A stretch of DNA of 64,000 nt from Anthonomus grandis grandis (lineage: Eukaryota > Arthropoda > Insecta > Coleoptera > Curculionidae), in the NCBI RefSeq assembly GCF_022605725.1, contig NC_065547.1, positions 25,399,167-25,463,166 on the forward strand, in the 5' to 3' direction. The position numbers and the translations under genes are program-made. Shown here one piece after another: positions 20,214-30,424 of this stretch. The notes below the pieces were generated by a model. That model made no database searches and had not been told where the DNA came from. It saw only the letters and a list, made by a program, of their open reading frames with translations. Each line of letters begins with the position of its first letter. Positions within the stretch are counted from its first letter, which is position 1.

Positions 20214-22089
20214 AATAATTTGTTAAAGTTTTCCAGTATCTTGATTAAGAAAAACTATCAATTGGTTAATTTTAATTTGTATTAAAAAATTATCCTATTA
20301 TATTATTATAGAATTTTAACAAGCATTTTACTTTTTTTCTTAATTAAAAGTAATCAATTAATAGGTTTTTAAACTATTATTGCTGATGCCAAAAACATCT
20401 CGGAAATTTAGGGTGACTGATATATATTCCTTATTATTAATATGGAAGATTTTGAAATTTTTCAAAACTCTTTCGTCAGTCGAATAAAAAATGAAAATAA
20501 CAGATCATCAAAATCTAATTCAAAAAATTAGTTTTTTAACTCAGACCAAAATTTTTAAGGCGTTGAAAAATCTATTTAATTAAAATCTTAAGATATGTAA
20601 TTACATTATTTAATTATTTCTTCATTATAAGGAAATATATTTTATATAAATATGGTTCATTCAACACTAATAATTACTAAATAAGCTTACTTAAGACGGC
20701 TACTTAATTACGGTATATTAAGTAGCCGCAGAAGTAACTAATTTTTTCAACTCCGATCGTTATTATAAATTAAAACAAATCGAAAATATATTGCTACATT
20801 GCACTAAATATTGGAACCCTAATGGGATATTGGGGAGATATCACAAAAATGTCTATTGAATTAAGGAAATTAATAATGTATAGCAAAACATAATTTTGAA
20901 TGTTTGCTCTCGTATGCTAGTGGCTTTATGTGTTTTAGCTCTACATGATTAAAAGTTGGATATACTTTTACAGAACTATATAATACAATGTCATGCTGAA
21001 CTTTTCGTTTACGCAAAATAAATTAAATTATAATTTTGATTGTTACGTGAGTAAGTCATTTTACTTGATTCTTCAAAAACTATCAATAATTTCAAAATAT
21101 TAAATAATAAATAAGAAAATTAATTTAAAAGATTTAAAAGTGTGAAATTAAAAAAAAATCGTACATTTTAAGAAATTTTTGTTTAGAAATTTAAAGGAGA
21201 CTGTAAAATAGTAGCTAACATTATTCGCGTTTTTTGTATTCTCGCTCATAAACAATATGTTCAACAAGGCATTCTCAGCTTTCTAGACTGGGTAAATAAA
21301 ATAATCTTCTACTGCTAACGTTTTAATACTCTCCATATTATCTTCAGTCCTAAAAAAATAAAAACGGGCATATTTTTATAATGCGTTTTTAATATAAATC
21401 TTGTTATAAGTAGAACTAAAAGGTATGGGGAATCATATTAATTTTTTCACTAAGGACGTCTTTTGGTACAGAAGCCTTGGCAGGGATATTGACTTCTTAA
21501 TCAGAGTCCAAAAGATTGAGGTTTTCTGTTAAAAAGGAAATTAAATAAGGAACTAACATTGGTTTTTTAAATTTGTTAAAAATTTATGTAGTATTTAAGT
21601 TCCTTTTAATTTTCATTTAATTTGCTTGTTGTTACCTAAATCTTCATCAATTCTAATAAAATTGTTTTAATATTAGAATATGCGTAAATAAATCCATACC
21701 TATTTTAACTATTTTCGTAATTTCGATGTACTTTAGTTTAGTTGGACCTAATTTAAGTTACATTATTTACCGATTTATTTATTTCTTAAAAAAAACAAAA
21801 AATAAGTAATTCCAGAAAATCTTGGTAAATTTATAACATAATGTTGGTTCGTAATTATATCTTAAGAAATATAATATATAAACAGATAACTTTTTTAGAA
21901 CAAAAATAATGTTTATATTATAAATATTTTTTTATTTTAATTTAGTTAAGTGGGTAGCTTTCTTAGATATCGTCAGCCTTAATTAATAAATAGAGATAAT
22001 AATATTATAATTGTTATATTTTTATACTTAAAATATAGAAAATATATTTAAGTACAAAAATATAGAACATAGAACCCACTCTCTATATT
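20214..22089. other. Intronic AT-rich sequence, no gene
   Basis: Nothing coding recognised. One perfect 11 bp-arm hairpin lies at 20697-20728 (CGGCTACTTAA and its inverse). Confidence 0.5.
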
Positions 22090-22490
22090 TGTAAACTATA
22101 TTTTTTTTTTACATTTTTATAAGTATATATGTATCTTATTGGTTTTTTAATTAAGTTTTATCTATTTTTTGTAACCAGTTTATTTTTGTTCCTTTAATAT
22201 TTTTATTTACTTAATATTTATCAAGTGCTCTGAATAATTGCCATTATTCGATATATAAAAATCACGAATCGAAATGTAATATATGTTGGTTTATTTTTTA
22301 CCGAGTAAAAGTGATATTTGCATCAAATTGAACCTAACAATTTATTTAGAAGACTTATTATTTGCTTCAGACGAATATTTTTTTTGTCTGAAGATCTTTC
22401 AGCACATAGAAATCCTTGAAAAAGTACTTCCTGATATGCTCAAAAATATTCCATTAGCCATTCAGCAAGATGGTGCTCCAAGTCATAAAA
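22090..22490 (+). pseudogene. DD41D mariner-type element (copy 4), internally deleted
   Basis: The 5' end (22090-22330) and a coding block (22335-22490) match, in inverted orientation, copy 6 at 24985-24310. The coding block reads IYLEDLLFASDEYFF, HIEILEKVLPDMLKNI and IQQDGAPSH, the second catalytic motif. The region between its N-terminus and this block is deleted relative to copy 6, and the C-terminus is lost after 22490. Confidence 0.7.
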
Positions 22491-22769
22491 TGAAAGTAAA
22501 ACTTAAAATAAAAAAAATATATTTAAGTAAAAAATTTAGAATGGGCGGCCCACCAAAAGGTCGCACTTCTATTTGTAAACCTACTGGTATTTTATGAGAA
22601 AAATGCTCGGACACGTCAATTTTGATTTCTAGGGGTCGTCTTAACTAGAGCCATATAATATAGGGTAATCTAATTAAAAGATATTACGTTATACTAAATT
22701 TTCAATTTTTAGATTTTCCGTGAAGTTTTCATAACTTTTATCTAATACTGTTTATACCTATCTTGAGTC

Positions 22770-23950
22770 GTTGTGCAGGTATTTAAAATTATAATAAAAC
22801 TCTAGAAATGTGATTATAAGGAATTTTATATTGAAACAAAAAAAATTATATAGTTCTCATAGTTACAACACTTTACTTCAAAATAAAACAACACTGAATA
22901 ATATGAAAACTAAAAACAACTTAAAATTTACACGTACATTAAGGTTAAAGTAAAAATTAATTTGGTATAAAGATGTAAAAGTGGTAATAAGTACGGAAAG
23001 TGGTATCCATTATCCTCCATGCAATAATAAAGATTTTGAATTTATTTCTTACATTTTCAAGCATGTCTACATTCAGCCGTCATCCGCTCCCGAAGATTTT
23101 CAATAGAATCTAGATTCCAACTAAAAATGTTATTTTTCAAATGTTCGCAAAGAAAGTAATCTAAAGGACTTTTATCTGGAGATCTTAGCGGCCACTTAAT
23201 AAAGTCTCATCAGCTTATCTACTGATTCGGAAAACTGGTCTTCAAACTGTCGTATTGAAGACACAAAGTGCGGTAGTGCACCGTTTTGTACATGATGAGT
23301 GTAATTTTAATTATAATTAACATAATTTTCTATTTCTATACCGGTAATTTACGGCTCTATTGTATTTTAAAACTTGTTTAAGTACCTCTTGCTCGTCAAA
23401 TTTCAGTAATGAAAGATCCCAGGATATGATTACTGAAATGCCGGCCAACACATTTGTTTTTGCAATTGAAACAAATTTTGAATCAAATGTGGATTCGAGT
23501 CACCCCAATATCGTATCAATCAATCAATCAATCAATGCTTTATTATTATAAAATTTAAAATTTTGTCGACAAAGCTATTATTTAAATAAATCATACAAAC
23601 AAAATATAAACAAAGAAAAAACAAAAAATACAAATATATAAAAATAAAAAATACAACAAAACATACAAAAAACTTAACAATTTTATAAATTGTTTGATGT
23701 CACATTTCCTTAAAATCTAAAAAATATATATACATTCACTTGTATACAAGAATATTAAATATGAGATTCTCTTTGTTTCTTGTACGTTGGGATATAGTAT
23801 AGTTCTCAACTCTCAACATTTTATTAAAATCGTCTTCATGAAACTCATGGACAAGTGTTATCTCGTATAGGTGAAATTTATTGCCTTTTAAAATTCTTTG
23901 TACTGTTAAGCTTGTAAGTCCTAAAAAATAGCCAGTCCTCTAGCGCTTTG
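22770..23950 (-). pseudogene. DD41D mariner-type transposase (copy 5), interrupted
   Basis: The N-terminal DNA-binding block is at 23950-23750 (TVQRILKGNKFHLYEITLVH, EFHEDDF). The catalytic half is at 23480-22985: NVLAGIS, HHVQNGALPHFVSSIRQFED, WPLRSPDKSPLDYFLCEHLK, ENLRERMTAECRHA, MEDNGYHF. The second motif reads QNGALPH, so the catalytic D is N. Between the halves (23480-23750) is sequence unlike the family, holding the (ATCA)n run. Numerous stops. Confidence 0.65.
23515..23536. repeat. (ATCA)n microsatellite
   Basis: Five to six tandem ATCA units. It lies inside copy 5 and could be the tail of a short retroelement insertion, but no coding part of one is seen. Confidence 0.8.
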
Positions 23951-23984
23951 GGCGTTGAAAAAAAAACAGAGTTTTAAAGTTCAT

Positions 23985-24985
23985 TTAATTTAAAGTTCAA
24001 TAAGTTCAAAATGACGACCATTCAATGCAAAGTTGACAGATCTTTGTAATTCTCTGAATAAAATTAAAAAATAATTTATTTAGCTCATTCATTTAGCCAC
24101 TAACCATTTGAAATCTCTTTCCAAGATTTTGAAAGGCTTAATAAATTGCCTATCAAAGTTGTTGTATGCCGTCGTATTGGGTTTTATGTACTGTATTTAA
24201 AGCGCTATAAAAAAAAAATTTTGAGATCTGGAAATCGTGTAGGCAGGTCTCATTGGTACCTTTCCATCTTTGAGGAAAGTTATTATCCAGAAATGAGCCT
24301 TAAGAGCCTAAAGTTATGACTTGGAGCACCATCTTGCTGGATGGCTAATGGAATATTTTTGAGCATATCAGGAAGTACTTTTTCAAGGATTTCTATGTGC
24401 TGAAAGATCTTCAGACGAAAAAAATATTCGTCTGAAGCAAATAATAAGTCTTCTAAATAAATTTTTAGCATCCATTTGCTGCAAATACCACTGGTAAAAC
24501 AGTGTACGATAATACCTCTATTTCTTCAAGTTCCTCGAGCATTTTTTAGCACACCAATGTCCTTCTCAATTTTTCTTCATAAGGAGGACGGTGTTGCTTT
24601 TAGATAATCCAAAACATCTAGCTCTTTCTTTCCCTGTTCTGTATAATATATGTTTTAGGATTCATGTGATAATAATACGGACACTTATAGCCATAATAAC
24701 TTCCATACTTTTGGAAATATAACTCCACAGCTTTTTTAGAATTTTCATTTACTCGGTAAAAAATATACCAACATATATTATTTTCCGATTTGTGATTTTG
24801 ATATATCGAATAATGGCAACTATTCAAAAAACTTGATAAATATCAAGTAAATAAAAATATTAAAGGAACAAAAATAAACTGGTTACAGAAAATAGAAAAA
24901 ACTTAATTAAAAAACCAATAAGATACATATATATTTTTAAAAATGTAAAAAAAAAAAAAATATAGTCTCCAAATATACAGAGTGT
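23985..24985 (-). mobile_element. DD41D mariner-type element (copy 6), degenerate
   Basis: Read on - from 24985: N-terminal block NSKKAVELYFQKYGSYYGY (24720-24760), a gap, then IYLEDLLFASDEYFF, PLAIQQDGAPSHN (second catalytic motif) and, after frameshifts, LQRSVNFALNGRHFELIEL ending with TAA at 23990-23992. The third catalytic motif is too eroded to call (LHDFQISKFFF). Its first 250 bp pair with 22090-22330 and its middle with copy 4, forming a 2.9 kb palindromic pair. Confidence 0.7.
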
Positions 24986-25087
24986 TTTTTTATCTCAAAA
25001 CTAGTAAATTTGTAACAAATAATATAAGAATATTATTTTACCTTTTTCATAGATTCGAGGATTGCATATATTTCCTATTTCTCTATA

Positions 25088-27467
25088 CAGGGTGTTTCAC
25101 TTTTTTGTAGCAGGACTTTAACAGTATTTAGAAAAATTAATTTTAAGGTAGGTTTCTCATATAAATATTGATCGTCAAACTTTTTGTTTCTTAGATACAG
25201 GGCGTCAAAGAACTATCAAAGATATTGAAATCAAAATTGGTATACACAATTCTAGGATGAAGGGTCATAATCGTAAATAATGTCATGTTTCTACGTTGGC
25301 CAGTGGCGGAGATATGACTAATTAATAATGTTAATGTGACTAAAAAAGTAGCACGCCACTGGACTAAGTCAATTAAATGATCATTTCTAAATAGTGCATT
25401 TAATTGTAAACAAAAATGCCCTCTTGATATTTTTTCGTATCTGACTCCGTTTTCTCCTCAAATTGGGTTGTAAATATCACTTAAGATTTGAAGATAAATT
25501 TATTTCAACCGTCTAATAAATCGCAACATAGAACAATACCACAAATACTTATAACTTATTTATAACAAACAACAGATTACAAGAACACAACAAACAATTA
25601 ACAAATCTAAAGAAGCTGTTCGAAATGTGAACCATTTTCTGCAATACATAATTCACATCGACGAATAACCGAACGTGAAATGTTATTTAAAAATGGTACT
25701 ATTTCATTACAAGCAATCCTAATTCTATTTATAAGGTCATCCCTTGTTGGAACAGGTGTCGCATACACTCTTTCTTTTAAAAATCCCCATACTGAAAAGT
25801 CTAAGGGGTTTAACTCTGGGGATCGTGGAGGCCACGCTACTGGCCCTCCACGACCCATCCACCTTTCTGGATAATGGGTATCCAACCAGTTTCGCACAAT
25901 TCTCCCATAATGCGCAGGACAACCGTCAAGCTGGAACCAACTCCGTCTCCTTAAATTTAAAGGAATATCTTCCCACATATTCGCATGCTCCCGTTCTAAA
26001 AATTCCAAGAAGGCTGCAGCATTTACCCGTGGTGGCAAAAAATATGGTCCAAAAAGTCGATTGTCATAAATACCAATCCAGACATTAACACTAAATTCAT
26101 GCTGGAAGTTTCTTGGTCGAATTCCATGTGGATTTTCATGCGCCCAAATGTGCTGATTATGGAAATTGATCACTCCACGCCGAGTAAAGCACGACTCATC
26201 GCTCCACAACATGTTATTTAAAAAACCTGAAGTATTATTAGCTGCATTAAGAATCCAACGACAAAATGCAATTCTTTGTTCTTCATCTCCTGGTTGTAAT
26301 CCCTGAACAGGCTGCAAATGATAAGGACGTCTATGATCCCGTCTTAACACTCGGTAAACACGGGAAGCTGAAATTCCTAAACCAGCGGAAACTCTTCTAA
26401 TACTTGTTGTAGGATCTCTGTTGAACTCACGCAAAATTTGTTGCCTATTTCTCTCTATTCGAAAATTTACACTATTTTCATTTCCTCGTACATTGCCTAA
26501 ACCATTCTCAATAATTTGTCGATGGACTCTTACAAATACAGAAGGATGTGGATGCCTTCTAATCGGATATCTGCGTATATATTCCCGGGCTGCTTCTGCG
26601 GAGTTTCCATTTGCAACCCCATAAATAAAGTAGATATCCGCTAACTCTTGATTTGAAAACATAAATGGCATTTTGACACAAAAACGATAAGAAGAAATAA
26701 AGAAATAACACTTTTTGAGAACGCAATTGCAATTTGACACGATAATACTAATATGACATTTACATTTTATGATACTGTTTTTATTTCATGGCACACTATT
26801 CAAATTATTAAAATAAATTAATATATATAACATTTCACGTTCGGTTATTCGTCGATGTGAATTATGTATTGCAGAAAATGGTTCACATTTCGAACACCTT
26901 CTTCTTCTTAAATTTGTTAATTGTTTGTTGTGTTCTTGTAATCTGTTGTTTGTTATAAATAAGTTATAAGTATTTGTGGTATTGTTCTATGTTGCGATTT
27001 AGTAGATGGTTGAAATAAATTTATCTTCAAATCTTAAGTGATTTTTACAACCCAATTTGAGGAGAAAACGGAGTCAGATACGAAAAAATATCAAGAGGGC
27101 ATTTTTATTTACAATTAAATGCACTATTCAGAAATGATTGTTTAATCGACTTAATCCAGTGGCGTGCTACTTTTTTAGTCACATTAACATTATTAATTAG
27201 TCATATCTCCGCCACTGGCCAACGTAGAAACATGACATTATTTACGATTATGACCCTTCATCCTAGAATTGTTTATACCAATTTTGATTTCAATATCTTT
27301 GATAGTTCGGATATTAAAAAATAAAAACTTTTTTTTTTGGGAAACTTTGACGCCCTGTATTTCAGAAACAAAAAGTTTGACGATCAATATTTATATGAGA
27401 AACTTACCTTAAAATTAATTTTTCTAAATACTGTTAAAGTCTTGCTACAAAAAAGTGAAACACCCTG
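25088..27467 (-). mobile_element. Foldback mariner-type element with ~600 bp arms (copy 7)
   Basis: Ends read CAGGGTGTTTCAC and its inverse, with TATA (25084-25087) and TATA (27468-27471) outside, the expected TA duplication. The left arm (25088-25686) and right arm (26828-27467) are nearly identical inverted copies; the right arm has about 40 extra bases near 27310-27345. Both arms include the last 25 codons of the transposase and its 3' flank. So the element is a full gene plus an inverted second copy of its own 3' third, not a normal mariner with short termini. Both arms also contain an internal TACAGGGCGTC, which resembles another mariner terminus. Confidence 0.9.
25607..26671 (-). CDS. 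DD41D mariner-type transposase, ORF intact
   Basis: The likely start is the Met at 26671 (MPFMFSNQELADIYFIYG), 23 codons inside a longer open frame; this gives about 354 residues, normal for the family. N-terminus: DUF4817-like helix-turn-helix with GISASRVYRVLRRDHRRPYH. Catalytic core: LWSDESCFTRRG, WFQLDGCPAHYGRIVRNW and PPRSPELNPLDFSVWGFLKE. I count 41 residues from the second to the third D. The C-terminus is CELCIAENGSHFEQLL. No stop or frameshift, so recent activity is possible, although the palindromic ends may hamper it. Confidence 0.9.
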   Translation of the reverse strand: MPFMFSNQELADIYFIYGVANGNSAEAAREYIRRYPIRRHPHPSVFVRVHRQIIENGLGNVRGNENSVNFRIERNRQQILREFNRDPTTSIRRVSAGLGISASRVYRVLRRDHRRPYHLQPVQGLQPGDEEQRIAFCRWILNAANNTSGFLNNMLWSDESCFTRRGVINFHNQHIWAHENPHGIRPRNFQHEFSVNVWIGIYDNRLFGPYFLPPRVNAAAFLEFLEREHANMWEDIPLNLRRRSWFQLDGCPAHYGRIVRNWLDTHYPERWMGRGGPVAWPPRSPELNPLDFSVWGFLKERVYATPVPTRDDLINRIRIACNEIVPFLNNISRSVIRRCELCIAENGSHFEQLL

Positions 27468-27479
27468 TATAAGGGCTAT
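27468..27479. repeat. LINE target-site duplication, left copy
   Basis: TATAAGGGCTAT, repeated perfectly at 29451-29462. Its first four bases are also the TA flank of the foldback mariner, so the LINE landed exactly on the mariner edge. Confidence 0.95.
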
Positions 27480-29450
27480 GAATTGAATTGAATTGAATTT
27501 AATTGACGAAACAGTGGGCTGCCAAGGCAGTTGTGCATATAGGTCTCCTGATGGATCCGTCATGCCCCACCGGGGGTTACCAGAGCCCAACGGCCTTAGA
27601 GAAACCGATAAGGCTCTCTGGTCCGAAGGACTTAAAGTTGCTCGGTACACTGAAAGTGTTACCCAAGTATTTGAACCTGGCGCGCGTGAGTGCTGGGCAC
27701 TCCCCGACTACATGGTCAACGGTTTCATCCTCCTCACAGCACCATCGGCATTCCGGGTTGTCCGCAATACCGATAGTATGGAGATGGCTTCTTAAGTGCC
27801 AGTGACCGATTAAAAGACCTGTCACTAGCTGAATTTCGCGCCTTTTTAGGCGTAGTAGATTTTTGGTGAGACAGGCAGAGGACCCACCTATGTGCGCTTT
27901 GGCCTGTCTCATATCAGGGGACTCAGTCCATCTTCGGTGGGTCCACTTGTCCAGCAGACCCTTCATTGACCGCAACGCATTTGGCGATACCAACTATGGG
28001 TTCCGGCCCCATCGGCACATTCGCGGATCCCAGTCTGGCAAGAGAGTCCGCTTCCTCATTACCTGCACGGCCTGCGTGGCCAGGTATCCAGACGAGCTGC
28101 ATCCAACCTGTACCAGTTTTTTCAGGACTTTTATGCACTCTAGTACAAGCTTGGAGCTTACCTTTGCGGCCGTGATAGCCTTAATGGCAGCTCTGCTGTC
28201 CGAGCATATTGATACGACTGTATTGCGGTGTCCGCAGCTTAGGATTTTCTGTCCGCATTTTAATACAGCGAATACTTCGGCCTGGAAGACAGTGGCGTGC
28301 TCCCCCAGCGAGTATGCCCTACTGGTATGTGGGATCCCACCAATAAGCCCTGATCCAGCTCTGTTATTCATTCTGGAGCCATCTGTGTACCAGATGGTTC
28401 CCCTATTTAGCAATGCAGGTCTGTTGGAATGCTGCCACTCCTCTCTGCCTGCAATGTGCGTCACGAATCCCTCGCAGTCCACAATCATTGGAGCCATGCA
28501 GTCACTGCCCATCAGAAGGAGAGGACATTCTTGTATGGCCCGTGACCAAATTTTTGCGTGACCGGTCTCGCCAGCACGTAGTTTGCCGAGGACGTATAGC
28601 CTGTACGCGGTCCTCATTGCCTCGAATTGCACAACGAGGTCCAGAGGCGGAAGGCTCAGCAGAGTCTCGAGCGCTCTAGTTGGCGCCGTTTGCATGGAAC
28701 CCGTTATGCTGAGACATGCAAGACGTTGGACTCTGTCCAGTTGAGCACGAATTTTCGCTTTCTCCGTACATGGTCACCAAACGATAGCCCCGTATGTGAG
28801 AAGAGGTCTTACAATGCGCGAGTAGATCCAGTGGAGGATCTTAGGAGACAGACCCCCAGGTATTGCCGAAAGCCCGCCTGCAGGCCCATAGCGCGCAGGT
28901 GGCCTTCTTCATTCTGGTGTCTGCATGATCGTGCCAGGAGAGTTTGGGATCCAATTTGATTCCCAGAAATCGAACTGTCCTGGAGTAATGCAGCTGCACG
29001 CCACCTAGAGATATAACAGGGGGCGTGCCAAAGTTACGTCTCCTCGTGAATAGTAGGAGCTCTGCTTTTTTGGGGTTAATCCTGAGATCCCCCGAGAGGC
29101 ACCATATGTCCACCATACGCAGGGCTCTCATCATAGGGCCCCGCATTGAGACGGCGTCTTTCCCTGGGCAAAGGATTACCAGATCATCAGCGTAGGCCTG
29201 TGTGTATAGGCCAGCATTGTTTAAAAGATTTATCAGGCTGTCGACCACAAGGCACTACAAGGTAGGGGACAATACTCCTCCCTGCGGGCAGCCCCTAGCC
29301 GCCAACGTTTTGACAATCTCGTTGTTGAGCTGGGCAGATACATGACGTTTCGAGAGCATGGCCTCTATCCAGCTAATCAAACAGGGTTCTGAGCCGCGGC
29401 TCTCGAGTGCTTGGCAGATTAATTCAAAAGGGGTGTTGTCGAACGCCCCT
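27480..29450 (-). pseudogene. 5'-truncated LINE: reverse transcriptase C-part, RNase H, zinc knuckle
   Basis: The 5' end of the copy (29450) falls inside RT motif A (AFDNTPFELICQALES). Then come RGCPQGGVLSPTL with one stop, QAYADDLVIL (catalytic YADD), LGIKLDPKLSWHDHA; RNase H with IWYTDGSRMNNRAGSG and ICSDSRAAI; and a C-terminal CRWC...H...C knuckle within ECRWCCEEDETVDHVVGECP. RNase H plus this knuckle suits the I/R1/LOA group of non-LTR elements; the exact clade is unsure. The 3' tail is a TTCAA-type microsatellite next to the left duplication in place of poly(A). One stop in the RT and a frame change near 27994 disable it. High GC and few defects suggest a young insertion. Confidence 0.92.
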
Positions 29451-29462
29451 TATAAGGGCTAT
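29451..29462. repeat. LINE target-site duplication, right copy
   Basis: Perfect 12 bp match to 27468-27479, bounding the truncated 5' end of the LINE. Confidence 0.95.
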
Positions 29463-30424
29463 AAAAATTTTGTAAACGGCATCTTTAGCTTAGCTACGAA
29501 AAAGTAGCACCCTATTGTGAAAACCGAATAAAAAAGAATCCTATTAACGTTAAAAATAACGGAAGTAACCCATAAGAGTATCCAAAATGGAATACCCTGT
29601 ACCCAAACACGTAATACCCAACTCCAATGCTTCATAAATATTTTTAATTAGTTAATCAATAATTTAACTACTTCTTCAATTTATATAGAAAAAAAAATTA
29701 AAAAGAACTTAAAAAATGTTGTTATTTATGTATGATAAAATATTAAAGTCTTATATAAAAAACTAGAATGAAAATAAGACGGATAGTAAGGAATTATATG
29801 CGCTAAGCATAAAATATATGCGCATCATGCATATGCTTAGCGCACCATAAGGAAAGTAAAAAAGGGCCGAGAGTTTACAGGGCAGCACAAAATAAGTATA
29901 TTTTATTTCATAAAAAATCCTATAGCGCTCGTATTTTTCAAGAAATTCAATATTTTATTTAAAACTTGATTGAAACCAATGATTTTCATGTGACTCTTTA
30001 AGCATTGATTACTCAAAAACACTCAAAGATAGACATATAATGGCAACTATTATTATTAAAAAGTTCATAGAATTGACTATAAAATCCATTTTCAACATAG
30101 CGGTATTTTTCATAAGCGGGTTTTTCATTAAAAAAACGTAACATTTATGACGTAAGTCTTTTGTCTTTCATGTATTTTTTTATACGATTTTTAAATTCTC
30201 CGAGCTAAAATACATGGATTGGCTATCTTCAATTTTTTGGAAACGTCAAAAAATCTTAAGTAGAATACCCTGTACTTAGATTACAATGCTTTAAAAATAA
30301 ATTAACATTTTTTTACAATTGTTTATGAAAAGTGTAGAGGTCAAAATCTGATTATCTTTTTATTTCTTAAAATGTCTCGTAACGGAGATAAATGATCGTC
30401 ACTTTGTTTTAGAAAATTTTTATA
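29463..30424. other. Intronic, no gene; one hairpin
   Basis: AT-rich. A perfect 12 bp-arm hairpin lies at 29799-29844 (TGCGCTAAGCAT and its inverse). The word GAATACCCTGTAC occurs at about 29598 and 30263 in similar surroundings, probably diverged scraps of one repeat. Confidence 0.5.

Noticed and set aside
25744..26088. 114-codon + strand ORF
   Set aside because: Antisense to the intact mariner transposase.
27863..28561. 232-codon + strand ORF
   Set aside because: Antisense to the LINE RNase H region, which has clear motifs on the - strand.
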